Part shown: positions 14,926 to 22,553 of the stretch, piece by piece
How the letters are laid out: the number at the start of each line of letters is the position of its first letter
How positions within the stretch are numbered: position 1 is the first letter of the stretch
Assembly (NCBI GenBank): GCA_040880805.1
Contig: JBBDHW010000017.1
Coordinates: 1-36,936, forward strand
Direction of reading: 5' to 3'
Origin: Acidimicrobiia bacterium
GTDB lineage: Bacteria > Actinomycetota > Acidimicrobiia > IMCC26256 > DASPTH01
Length of the DNA stretch: 36,936 bases
Notes under the pieces: model-generated
Seen by the model: only the letters and a program-made list of their open reading frames with translations
Databases searched by the model: none
Told to the model about the DNA's origin: nothing
Made by a program: the position numbers and the translations under genes

Positions 14926-15956
14926 GCGGCGTCCGCGTTGGTGTTGTGGGGGCCACGGGTCTCGTGGGCACCGAGATGCTGCGGCTGCTCGAGGAACGTT
15001 CGTTTCCCGTCGACGAACTGCGCGCCTACGCGTCGCCCCGCTCGGAAGGCCGCAAGCTGCAGTTCGCGGGTGGCGAGGTCGTGTGCGAAGTGCTGGGCGA
15101 GGGCTGCTTCGACGGTCTCGACTTCGTGGTGATCGATGTCGACGACCCGCTCGCGCTCGAGTGGGCACCGCGCGCTGCCGACAGCGGTGCGCGCGTCGTC
15201 GACAACTCTGCGGCGTTCCGCATGGACGACGACGTTCCCCTCGTGGTTGCCGAGATCAATCCGCAAGATGTGCGGTTCTTGCCGCGCGGGATCGTGTCGT
15301 GCCCCAACTGCACCACGATGGTGCCGCTCACTGCGCTCGCACCGCTGCACCGCGCCGCCGGGATCGAGCGAATGGTGGTGTCCACCTATCAGTCGGTGTC
15401 GGGCGCGGGCATGCGGGGGCTCCACGAGCTCGACGAGCAGTGGACGAAGGGCGCCGGTCAGGTCGATCGCCTGAGCCGTGCCGGTGCGCTCGGTGCGATC
15501 GAGCCCGGCGCGGTGTGGGACCGCCCGATCGCCGGCAACGTGATCCCGCTCGCCGGATCGATGCAGGAAGCGGGCTACACGTCGGAAGAGTGGAAGTTCA
15601 TGCGGGAGAGCCGCAAGATCCTCCACGCGCCCGAGCTGCGCGTCAGCACCACGTGTGTGCGCGTGCCGGTGTATGTCGCTCACGCGGTCTCGCTCAACGT
15701 GCAGTTCCAGCGCGAGCTGCCGCGCGCAGAAGCCGTCGAGTTGCTCGAACAAGCTCCCGGAGTGCGTCTCGTCGACGGTGGCGACGGCCACCCCACGCCG
15801 CTCGAGGCGGCGGGCATCGACCCCGTGCTCGTGGGCCGGCTGCGCGTCGACCCGTCGCAGGAGCGAACGCTCGACCTGTGGGTCACCGGTGACAACCTGC
15901 GCAAGGGCGCGGCGTTGAACGCGATCCAACTCGCCGAATTGATGCTCGAGCGCTAG
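14922..15956 (+). CDS. asd: Aspartate-semialdehyde dehydrogenase
   Basis: 344 residues. It reduces aspartyl phosphate to aspartate semialdehyde with NADPH. The Rossmann motif [10 protein letters not shown] is at residues 7-16, the catalytic cysteine is C130 in CPNCTTMV, and TYQSVSGAG and [10 protein letters not shown] follow in the usual order. The ATG overlaps the aspartate kinase TGA, so the two enzymes of the branch point are translationally coupled, as in many actinobacteria. Its TAG shares CTAG with the stop of the convergent channel gene (15953-15956). Confidence 0.96.
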   Translation: MSGVRVGVVGATGLVGTEMLRLLEERSFPVDELRAYASPRSEGRKLQFAGGEVVCEVLGEGCFDGLDFVVIDVDDPLALEWAPRAADSGARVVDNSAAFRMDDDVPLVVAEINPQDVRFLPRGIVSCPNCTTMVPLTALAPLHRAAGIERMVVSTYQSVSGAGMRGLHELDEQWTKGAGQVDRLSRAGALGAIEPGAVWDRPIAGNVIPLAGSMQEAGYTSEEWKFMRESRKILHAPELRVSTTCVRVPVYVAHAVSLNVQFQRELPRAEAVELLEQAPGVRLVDGGDGHPTPLEAAGIDPVLVGRLRVDPSQERTLDLWVTGDNLRKGAALNAIQLAELMLER

Positions 15957-16672
15957 CCCGCCTCGTCCGGGTTGCGGCGCGCGATGCCATACAGGCTCAC
16001 CAGTCGGGCAACCAGGGTCACGAGGAACACCTGGCCGATGAGCGCCTCGAACGTCACGATGACGCGCCCCGCATCGGTGCCGGGTGTGAGGTCGCCGTAG
16101 CCCACCGTGGTCTGGGTGATGACGCTGAAGTAGAGGAAGTCGACGTTGGTCTTGGGGCCCGGCTGCGCGAAGAAGCCGACCCGCTCGAAGTCGTTGATAC
16201 CCGCGTAGATCCCGGCGAAGGCGATGCCGAGCAACACGTACACGCAGAGTGCGCCGAGGATCGTCTCCACGCTGACGACTTCGTGCCTGATGATGCGGGC
16301 GAGGATCACGATCGGAGCGATGAGCAGCAGCACGAACATCAGATAAGCGGTGCCGTCGTTTCCCTCACGCCCGACGATCGCCTGGACGAGTGTCGAGAGC
16401 ACCACGATTGCTACGATCGCCGCACCGAGCCGGAACCCTCGCTCGCGTACGTGTGACGTGTGGAGAGCGAGCAGCACCACCGCTCCGAGCATGATGGACA
16501 TGAACAATCGCTCCCACGGTGATCGCTTGAGCAGCGCGATCATCACGTACGTGATCATCAGAAGCGCGAGGAGCAGCCCGTAGGTGTCGCCGCGCACGAG
16601 TCGTTCCTTGAACGCGTCGCGGCCGGACCGGAGACGCCGAGGGCGTGGGGCATCGGCATCGGCATCGGCCAT
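15953..16672 (-). CDS. Potassium-channel-like ion channel protein
   Basis: 239 residues. Five or six hydrophobic helices (about 31-48, 55-71, 82-100, 109-128, 137-155) precede a pore loop with the selectivity filter TTVGYGD (188-194) and a last helix (205-226). This is the Ion_trans_2 (two-pore-type) region at the end of a membrane bundle; no voltage-sensor arginine ladder and no cytoplasmic RCK domain are seen. It likely conducts K+ passively. The start ATG at 16672 has GGGAG directly next to it, too close for ideal initiation, so the start is not secure. It converges on asd and sits downstream of the DUF4328-type membrane gene on the same strand. Confidence 0.78.
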   Translation of the reverse strand: MADADADAPRPRRLRSGRDAFKERLVRGDTYGLLLALLMITYVMIALLKRSPWERLFMSIMLGAVVLLALHTSHVRERGFRLGAAIVAIVVLSTLVQAIVGREGNDGTAYLMFVLLLIAPIVILARIIRHEVVSVETILGALCVYVLLGIAFAGIYAGINDFERVGFFAQPGPKTNVDFLYFSVITQTTVGYGDLTPGTDAGRVIVTFEALIGQVFLVTLVARLVSLYGIARRNPDEAG

Positions 16673-16722
16673 CTCCCGATGCTGGCACGGCGCGCGTGCC
16701 GATTTGGTGATACCCGCGCGCT

Positions 16723-17598
16723 TCAGCCGTCGGAAGACGCGGTCGCGTGCTGCCGGCGGGCGAGGTCGCGCACGATGCGGATCAGCATGACCGCGGCGAT
16801 CGCCAACGCGATACCGCCCACGATGTGGATCCCGTCTTGGGTCTTGTATTCGCCGAGGGTGTCGTAGTCGACATCCAATCGGGTCCCGATCGTGCCGATC
16901 ACGAACAGCACCCACCACACGACTACGACCGGCGTGGATGGGCTCGTTCGCGCCTCACCGTTCGCCGACCGCTCGGGTGTCCGGCGCCAGATGTCGAGCA
17001 CGACCAGCACGGGAATGACGAAGTTTGCAAGCGGGATGAACCATGCTCCGATCGCCCAACCCGGCGTCCAGGTCCGCGCGCTCGTGTCCCACAACTCCGT
17101 GTTCTTCGACGCGCGGAACAGGTAGATGATGAACACGACGAAGACCGCGAGCATGATGAAGCCGAGGACCGACCCCGTCGCGCCCACCGCGTCGTCGGCA
17201 TCGTCGAGATCGTTGAAGTTGGCGAACGTCCTGTGGTTGTCGAACGCGCTGATCTTCGAGATGCGGTTCCCGCACACGGCCGCGAGCGCGAGTGCGCTCA
17301 CCGCTGATGCTCCGAGCAGCCAGGTCAGCGCGGTCGTGAGGCCGCCGAGCGTGCGGAACCGCAACGTGTCATACCGCTGGTATGGAGCAGGTCCCGACAT
17401 CGGCGCCAGGACGCCGCCCGGCGGGGTAGACAGGAGCGACGGCTCGGGGAGTCCATCGGGCAGATCGAACGTGTCCGGTCGTGACGCGCCGCCGTTCGCG
17501 ATCCACTGCGTCCAGCGTTCGCCGTCCCAGTAGCGGTACTCGCCGCGGGCGAGCGGGTCCGGGTACCAGTTGGCCGCGGCGCGCGACGGCGCGGTCAT
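16723..17598 (-). CDS. DUF2510/DUF4328-like membrane protein
   Basis: 291 residues. The N-terminus (residues 10-33, NWYPDPLARGEYRYWDGERWTQW) is a DUF2510 module, common at the N-terminus of actinobacterial membrane proteins. After a Pro-rich linker come about four membrane helices with a DUF4328-like pattern (LRFRTLGGLTTALTWLLGASAV, GFIMLAVFVVFIIYLFRASKN, WAIGAWFIPLANFVIPVLVVLDIWR, VVVVWWVLFVIGTIGTRL) and a last helix near residue 265. The function of the family is not known. Its ATG overlaps the TGA of the upstream gene (ATGA), so the two products may act together. Confidence 0.72.
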   Translation of the reverse strand: MTAPSRAAANWYPDPLARGEYRYWDGERWTQWIANGGASRPDTFDLPDGLPEPSLLSTPPGGVLAPMSGPAPYQRYDTLRFRTLGGLTTALTWLLGASAVSALALAAVCGNRISKISAFDNHRTFANFNDLDDADDAVGATGSVLGFIMLAVFVVFIIYLFRASKNTELWDTSARTWTPGWAIGAWFIPLANFVIPVLVVLDIWRRTPERSANGEARTSPSTPVVVVWWVLFVIGTIGTRLDVDYDTLGEYKTQDGIHIVGGIALAIAAVMLIRIVRDLARRQHATASSDG

Positions 17599-18581
17599 GA
17601 CGCGGAGGAGAATGTCGGGAGCCCGATCGGGCGCCCGTCGGTGAGGCCGACGATGTAGGAGCGCAGCCAGACCGCCATCATCGCGTTGGCGGTCGCAGCC
17701 TGCTTCCCCACGAGCTCCTCGTGGTCGGCGACGGCCTGGACCGTCGCGAGCGCGGTGGCCTGGACCGTCTCGAGGAACGCGGAGGAGATGTCGAGCAGCT
17801 GCTCGTACGCTTCTTGTTCGAAACCCTGCACGTCGAGCTGGCCGTCCCACACCATGCGGCCGCGCGCGATGCCCGGCTCCTGGATCGGTGCGATCTTCGC
17901 GGCGAGCTTGCCGTACGCGCCGGTGCCCTGCTTCAGCTTCTCCGCGACCTGATCGAAGGTCGCCAACGCGGTGAGCCGGCTCGTCTGGTACTTGCAGAAC
18001 AGCGGGCCGTCGGCCGGATTCACCGGGCACACCACGAGGTGCGCCGGCGTGACGAGGCCTTCCGGCGGTTTCTCGGCGATCTGGAGCATGTAGCCCTCGT
18101 TGTAACCGAACGTGTCGACGAGGCCGCGAATCGGCATGTTCTCGTTGTCGGGATTCGGCTGGTCGAAGAGGCTCTGCTCGTTGTACGCGAGGACGTCGGC
18201 GCCGGCGGCGTAGTCGAGCACTTTCTTCGCGTCACCGACCTCGGCGGTGAACTGTTCCTCGTTCTGCGGGAGGTTCACGTTCTCGATCATCCGGTTGTGA
18301 CCCGACTTCAGCAATTCACCGCGCAGCCAGAGCCCGCCGTAGTAGCCGCTCAGGTGGTACAGCCAGAGGTAGGAGCCGAGCGAGAGCTTCACCGGATCGT
18401 CGGCCGTGAAGATCCGGTCGAAGAGCACCACCGGCACGTCGGCGAAGAGGAACCGCGTCATCACCGGCGGAGCGCCGCCCTGCCGTGCGGCGTACTCGGA
18501 CGCGAGCTCGTCGAGCAGCGTCTGATCGGGCGTCATCATCGTGCCCGCGAAGTACGGATACTCGGTGAGTTCGACCTTCAC
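17595..18581 (-). CDS. Conserved-looking hypothetical protein, family not recognised
   Basis: 328 residues from a GTG at 18581 preceded by GGGGGA with a 5-base gap. No signal peptide and no clear membrane helix. It has many aromatic residues in the first third (YPYFAGTMM, SLGSYLWLYHLSGYYGG) and two cysteines close together in VVCPVNPADGPLFCKYQ. The C-terminal third is helical (EQLLDISSAFLETVQATALATVQAVADHEELVG). Composition and codon use match the chromosome, so it looks like a real native gene. It is translationally coupled to the DUF2510/DUF4328-like membrane protein. No function is proposed. Confidence 0.6.
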   Translation of the reverse strand: MKVELTEYPYFAGTMMTPDQTLLDELASEYAARQGGAPPVMTRFLFADVPVVLFDRIFTADDPVKLSLGSYLWLYHLSGYYGGLWLRGELLKSGHNRMIENVNLPQNEEQFTAEVGDAKKVLDYAAGADVLAYNEQSLFDQPNPDNENMPIRGLVDTFGYNEGYMLQIAEKPPEGLVTPAHLVVCPVNPADGPLFCKYQTSRLTALATFDQVAEKLKQGTGAYGKLAAKIAPIQEPGIARGRMVWDGQLDVQGFEQEAYEQLLDISSAFLETVQATALATVQAVADHEELVGKQAATANAMMAVWLRSYIVGLTDGRPIGLPTFSSAS

Positions 18582-18739
18582 GTGCTTCCCCCGCTCGCCT
18601 TCTGACGTAAAGGCGGAGCCTGGCACATCGGCCGCGCACAGGCCAGCAAGGGTTCAGCCGGTGAGTCGTCGAAGCGAGGGTGCAACGTGGCGCGCCACGG
18701 ATACACTCAGCCCCTGGGCAGAACTCCGGAGGTGCACCG

Positions 18740-19261
18740 GTGCCAACCGGAGGGTTCGAGGAGCGGTACTCCGTCGGCGACGAGGCGACGGAGACCGAGC
18801 CGAGGCTCCTTTCCGCCGCCACGGGACCCGTTTCCCAGGACGAGCGCGCCGGCAATCCCGGCACGGTTCCCTGGCATCGACGGCGGGCGCAGCGTGTCGG
18901 CCTCGCCGCGCTGCTCGTGATCGCCGTCTTCAGCGCGCTCCTCCTGCGCTGCGGAGAGTCGACATCCCCTGTCAAGAGTGCGACTCCAGCAGCGCCACGG
19001 GCCACCCCCGGGCAACGCGTCCAGATTCCGCCTCAGGGCTTCACGCCGCTTCCGCCGGACAGCATCTTCGACAGCTACTTCACGTTCCCGTCGATCTTTG
19101 GCAACCCGAACGGCAGCGTCGGGGGTGTCACCGGTGGCGGATTCGCGTTTACGCCTTCGCTTCCTGGAGCCTGGTCCGGGGCCGTGCCGGCGCCCGCCGG
19201 TAATTGGGCGCCTGTTGCGCCGAGCGAGACCGCCCCCCCGGACGTTTCCGGGAGCCTCTGA
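18740..19261 (+). CDS. Single-pass membrane protein with Pro/Gly-rich outer part
   Basis: 173 residues from a GTG at 18740 with GGAGG 7 bases upstream. About 50 acidic residues lead to a basic stretch (HRRRAQR), one transmembrane helix (VGLAALLVIAVFSALLL) and an outer part of about 100 residues rich in Pro, Gly, Ser and Phe with no recognised domain (FTFPSIFGNPNGSVGG). The topology would put the tail outside the cell. It is the last chromosomal gene before the integrated element and ends 60 bases left of the left att repeat. Confidence 0.55.
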   Translation: MPTGGFEERYSVGDEATETEPRLLSAATGPVSQDERAGNPGTVPWHRRRAQRVGLAALLVIAVFSALLLRCGESTSPVKSATPAAPRATPGQRVQIPPQGFTPLPPDSIFDSYFTFPSIFGNPNGSVGGVTGGGFAFTPSLPGAWSGAVPAPAGNWAPVAPSETAPPDVSGSL

Positions 19262-19321
19262 TCTGAGCTCGGGTTGCGCCGCGACAGCCGTCAGTGGTCG
19301 CGTCCTGCGACTGACCCGCTG

Positions 19322-19372
19322 TTTCGTTGGTCGGGATGCCGGGATTTGAACCCGGGACCTCAGCGTCCCGAA
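19322..19372 (-). repeat. Left att repeat: displaced 3' part of tRNA-Pro
   Basis: Identical over 51 bp to 23759-23809. It holds the T arm, variable loop, 3' acceptor strand with CCA and the 3' side of the anticodon arm of tRNA-Pro, plus about 6 bp beyond the CCA. The following bases (from 19373) do not continue the tRNA, so it is a fragment, not a second gene. Confidence 0.9.
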
Positions 19373-19468
19373 AGCGGCTAAGGCGAACCTCGGCAACCTT
19401 GAGCGGCGCGTCACGGCAGGTCAGAGGCAGTCTACGAACGTAGGCGATCACAGCCGAACGACGGCGCG

Positions 19469-19487
19469 CGCGCGATGGACGCGCGAT
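19469..19487 (+). repeat. 19-bp subterminal repeat, left copy (candidate integrase arm site)
   Basis: A 19-bp sequence, CGCGCGATGGACGCGCGAT, identical to 23688-23706. In this left copy it contains GCGCGATGGA twice in tandem (counting two bases beyond). It lies 96 bp inside the left att repeat. Confidence 0.5.
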
Positions 19488-20367
19488 GGAGGAAACGGCA
19501 GCATCATGTGATCTGCGAGGCGGCCTGCGCGAGGTTGGCCCTAGCCTTCAGGCCGTGTGGGGGGGCATCAAGCAGTTCTTTCTCAATCTGGTTGAGGAAA
19601 AGCTTGGTCGGGCGATCTGTATCGCAGCGGGCCTAGGAATCGCGATCGGAGCGTTCCTACAGGCAGCGGACCGCAACAGTTTTACGGTCGTAGCCGTTCT
19701 CTGCGGGACGTTCCTGATTGCGATTGGCTGTCTTGTCGACCGAATCGCGAAGCTAGCCATCACCCTCAAGGGCGGTCTCCAGGTCGAGTTGCACCCTCCC
19801 AAGACTGCCGAGGAGACCACGGCCCTTGCGGAGCAGGTTGAGGACGATCCGGCTCTGGAACATGGAGTAGAAGCCGAACCCGAGGATGCGGTCGACCTCG
19901 CGCGGTATCAGTTGGCGGACGCCGCCGTGCAGCGCGTGATGACCCCAGCCGCAGACAGCCCTCTCTCGGGCTGCGACCTCCACCTCTACCTGTTGGACGA
20001 CATTGAGGGGAAGCTTCTTCCCGCCTTCGAGCCCGACGAGTTGGACTCGGAGGGTTGGGAACCCGGAGCGGGCGCGGTCGGGTTTGCCTGGGAGTTTCAG
20101 GATCTGATCTATGCGACCGCGCCGCAAACGTACGACGCGACCTTTCGGTTGACAGGGGAGCGACAGAAACGTTACCGGGATCTGACGGCGGTGGCGGCTA
20201 TTCCGGTCTTCAACTCGGCGGAGACCACCATCGCCATCCTCGCGGCCTCCTCAAAGGCTGAGGATCAACGGCTGACTACTGAGGAAGGCCTGAACGACCT
20301 GGAGTCGCGTGCTGCTGGCATCGCGCGACTGCTGATCGACCTCCTGCAGTGGTTTGATGATTCCTGA
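19486..20367 (+). CDS. Two-TM membrane protein with GAF-like domain (element cargo)
   Basis: 293 residues. After a short N-terminal part come two hydrophobic helices (about 41-60 and 65-85), an acidic linker (about 103-140) and a domain of about 150 residues. This domain has GAF-like strand and helix order: CDLHLYLLDDIEGKLLPAF, YRDLTAVAAIPVFNSAETTIAILAASS, and a final helix ARLLIDLLQWF. GAF domains bind small ligands or mediate dimerisation; no output domain is attached. The start ATG at 19486 has no good ribosome-binding site and lies inside the 19-bp subterminal repeat, so a later GTG may be used. It is the first gene inside the element and probably element cargo, a membrane sensor or effector; the role is unknown. 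Confidence 0.55.
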   Translation: MEETAASCDLRGGLREVGPSLQAVWGGIKQFFLNLVEEKLGRAICIAAGLGIAIGAFLQAADRNSFTVVAVLCGTFLIAIGCLVDRIAKLAITLKGGLQVELHPPKTAEETTALAEQVEDDPALEHGVEAEPEDAVDLARYQLADAAVQRVMTPAADSPLSGCDLHLYLLDDIEGKLLPAFEPDELDSEGWEPGAGAVGFAWEFQDLIYATAPQTYDATFRLTGERQKRYRDLTAVAAIPVFNSAETTIAILAASSKAEDQRLTTEEGLNDLESRAAGIARLLIDLLQWFDDS

Positions 20368-20385
20368 TCTGAGGGACGTGGATTG

Positions 20386-20589
20386 GTGGCTAGGATTCCG
20401 TCCGCGTGGGTTAGCGGGCTAAGGCCTACGAAGTCGGGAAGGTGGCAGGTGGAGAGACGCAGAGTTACTAAGGCAACAACGGCGCGCGCAATCAGCGTGA
20501 CCCTTCCTAGCCAGAAGCCGAAGCTCAAACTGACAGAGGGTCAACGGCACGCGATTCTGAAGGGCAAGGGCGCGACGCCGGTTCGGTAG
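20386..20589 (+). CDS. Small basic hypothetical protein (element)
   Basis: 67 residues from a GTG at 20386, 18 bases after the GAF-like gene. It is strongly basic, with RRRVTKATTARAISVTLPSQKPKLKLTEGQR. No family is recognised and no Shine-Dalgarno is evident. It could be a small DNA-binding or regulatory protein, or not a gene. Position and the absence of a competing ORF on the other strand are the only support. Confidence 0.3.
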   Translation: MARIPSAWVSGLRPTKSGRWQVERRRVTKATTARAISVTLPSQKPKLKLTEGQRHAILKGKGATPVR

Positions 20590-20646
20590 CCGAACTGCTC
20601 GACTGATTCGGATGCCACATCGCCCTGGTGAGCATCTGGGCCTCCT

Positions 20647-21168
20647 CTATATCGGCCACACGATCTCGCGCCGCCGTTCGGGTGGGTCGATCAACACGAC
20701 GCCCTTCATTGCCAGCAAACCCGCGCTTCTTGTACGTCCCGTTCTGAGCCAGGCGCGGAGCGCGTCCGCAGGATCATCGTCGCGGATCGCGTCGAGAGCG
20801 CGCAGAAGGAAGTCGACGCGGCGTCCCGAGTAGTGGCGATATGGAGACGGTTCGTCGAGCCATCGACCGAACTTCGAGTCGCCGAAGTCGTCATGGGTCG
20901 TCCGTCGGTCGGCGGGGAAACGCTCACCGGGTATGGCCGAGAAGAACGACCATACGTCGAAGTCTTTGATGCCGCTGGTGAGGGGTAGCCCGCGCTCGCA
21001 CTCGACGAAGTGCGTGCCTGCTCCTTGGCACAGCGCGACACACAGCAGTCGATCTGCGTACGCGGGGCGCTTGACGAAGAACTTCGCGCGGTCTCGCGCT
21101 GCCATGTCGGACAGCCTGCGGAGGTCGGCGGCACCAATCTGCTGGTCGGAACGGTCCTCCGGAAGCAC
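20647..21168 (-). CDS. Conserved actinobacterial hypothetical protein, possibly nucleotidyltransferase-like (element cargo)
   Basis: 173 residues from a GTG at 21168 with AGGAA 8 bases upstream. The pattern is DRAKFFVKRPAYADRLLCVALCQGAG, then GIKDFDVWSFF (67-77), DFGDSKFGR (94-102), GRRVDFL (115-121) and LLAMKGVVLIDPP. I recall this as an unannotated actinobacterial family. The G-A-G at 49-51 followed by D69-F-D71 and a later acidic D119 would fit a nucleotidyltransferase core (G-S, DxD, third D), but the spacing is longer than usual and this is an inference. It is divergent from the ADP-ribosyltransferase-like gene across 90 bp, suggesting one regulated module. There are no signal or membrane segments. 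Confidence 0.55.
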   Translation of the reverse strand: MLPEDRSDQQIGAADLRRLSDMAARDRAKFFVKRPAYADRLLCVALCQGAGTHFVECERGLPLTSGIKDFDVWSFFSAIPGERFPADRRTTHDDFGDSKFGRWLDEPSPYRHYSGRRVDFLLRALDAIRDDDPADALRAWLRTGRTRSAGLLAMKGVVLIDPPERRREIVWPI

Positions 21169-21258
21169 AACTGAGTTTCCTACAAGAGTGAGTGTCCGCA
21201 AACGAGGTGCTCGACGGCGCGACAGACTCGTCACGACGCTTTGAGGGACAGGGGAGCG

Positions 21259-21960
21259 ATGAGGCTGATCCGGCTGTATCACGGCACGACAGCAGGCGCT
21301 GCTGATGCGCTCGCGAGAGAAGGCAGTCGGCCGCCTGACATCGACGCGTTGGTGGCTGCGGTTGCGACGCGCTTCGGCGTGCCGGAGGGCGATCTGCGAG
21401 CGGTGGCGCGTTACGTCACGGGAGCGCCGCGCCGCTTGGATTTCGCGGTCGCAACGCATCCCGCGTTCGCGAGGCTATACGCGGGGCGACGGGGCGGAGA
21501 GGCAGCCCACGACCTCGTCACCGGTGCGACGCGGCTCGCAGACCCGACGCTGTCGGCTCCGGAGATCGAACGGCGCGCCCGCGCGGAGCTATCGGAGCAG
21601 GGCGCGCTCGTCACCCTTGACATTCCCTTTGAGCGCGCGAGGGCTGATCTCCCAACGCCGCGCCTGCGAAGTGCGCCCTGGGCCTCGTATGAGGAGTGGG
21701 CAGGTCACGTAACGGACGGTTCCTCCGGCCGAAACATCACGCTGTCCATCCGCATCCAGCCGGAATGGATCGCGACTGTCGATCTTGTCGAGCCGGTGAT
21801 ATCCGAACCCGGACTGGGCCGCTGGGTGCCGAAGGAGGCTTGGCACATCCTTCGTTCAGCGAAGAGACCACCGTCCATCGGACCCGGTCGAGAGGGGATC
21901 TACGAGCGGTCCGCGGTCCAGGAGTGGCTCAAAGAACAGGGCGTCTCGCTCGCGCCGTAA
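21259..21960 (+). CDS. ADP-ribosyltransferase-like protein (element cargo)
   Basis: 233 residues from an ATG at 21259 with GGGGAG just upstream. The N-terminus RLYHGTTAGAADALAREG looks like the first strand and helix of the ADP-ribosyltransferase fold, with H8 as the first conserved residue. A second block, FAVATHPAFARLYAGRRGGEAA, matches the strand and helix that carry the second conserved residue (Y74 candidate), and ALVTLDIPFER looks like a core strand. The third (Glu) site is not certain; VPKEAWHIL is a candidate. Known members modify proteins, nucleic acids or small molecules with NAD+ and often serve as toxins. It is divergent from the 20647-21168 gene. Function is inferred from fold only. 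Confidence 0.5.
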   Translation: MRLIRLYHGTTAGAADALAREGSRPPDIDALVAAVATRFGVPEGDLRAVARYVTGAPRRLDFAVATHPAFARLYAGRRGGEAAHDLVTGATRLADPTLSAPEIERRARAELSEQGALVTLDIPFERARADLPTPRLRSAPWASYEEWAGHVTDGSSGRNITLSIRIQPEWIATVDLVEPVISEPGLGRWVPKEAWHILRSAKRPPSIGPGREGIYERSAVQEWLKEQGVSLAP

Positions 21961-22553
21961 GTCAAAAACCGCTGCACGCAGAAAGACTGGAAGCGGCTGC
22001 GGGCGACGCAGTCGTGCGCGATGGTCGATGTCATCCCCGGTGCCTACTGGCTGAACTGGGTGATACAGGCGTCAGCGGTCGCGGATGAAGGTCCACACCA
22101 GTCCGGCAGTTCACGGCGCGGGCGAGCGGCATCGGGCAGATCAGCCGAGTGCGTTACTTTCTTGCGATGGAGTTCAGTTCGCAAGAGCGCGACATCCTGC
22201 TCGTTGCGCTTCACGAGCTTGCGATCACTCGCTCTGCCTTCGACGGCGACCCGGCTCGCGATCGGGTGAGCTTCCTTCCGTAAGAATCGGGCGCTGCACT
22301 CGCATCGCTCTCGTGGACCTCGAACATTTCGTCGCTAATCACCGAATCGACGAGCGCGCGAAGCCCTAGATCATCCTTGATGCGCAATCGCTCCAGGTTG
22401 ATGTCTCACCCGAGGGCCACACTGACTGGCAGGAGCCCGGCCAGCGCTCGTTAGTCACCGTGAACGCGGACCGTGGCTTGGACAGCCGAACATCGATCCC
22501 GGGGCGGAATGCCGAGCGCTGACACAACGCCGTCTGACCATCAGGAGGTTGCA
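21961..22553. other. Low-coding stretch before the integrase gene
   Basis: No convincing gene fills these 593 bp. Two overlapping small frames look slightly protein-like: plus 22167-22283 (38 codons, begins MEFSSQERDILLVALHELA) and minus 22211-22387 (58 codons from a TTG, with LRIKDDLGLRALVDSVISDEMFEVHE). Both cannot be functional over the overlap, and neither is recognised. No excisionase-like helix-turn-helix gene is found. The region may be decayed element DNA. Confidence 0.35.

Noticed and set aside
13639-15168. A 790-residue minus-strand reading frame ending in the cyclophilin gene
   Set aside because: Everything upstream of 13638 is antisense to aspartate kinase and asd and reads as low-complexity His/Arg/Asp protein with no domain; the cyclophilin has its own start and promoter.
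19322-19372. A second tRNA-Pro gene
   Set aside because: Only the 3' half is present; the bases after 19372 do not pair or continue the tRNA, so it is the displaced half at the left att site.
22167-22387. Two small genes before the integrase (22167-22283 plus; 22211-22387 minus)
   Set aside because: They overlap on opposite strands, match nothing I know and lack clear ribosome-binding sites; recorded only in the region note.
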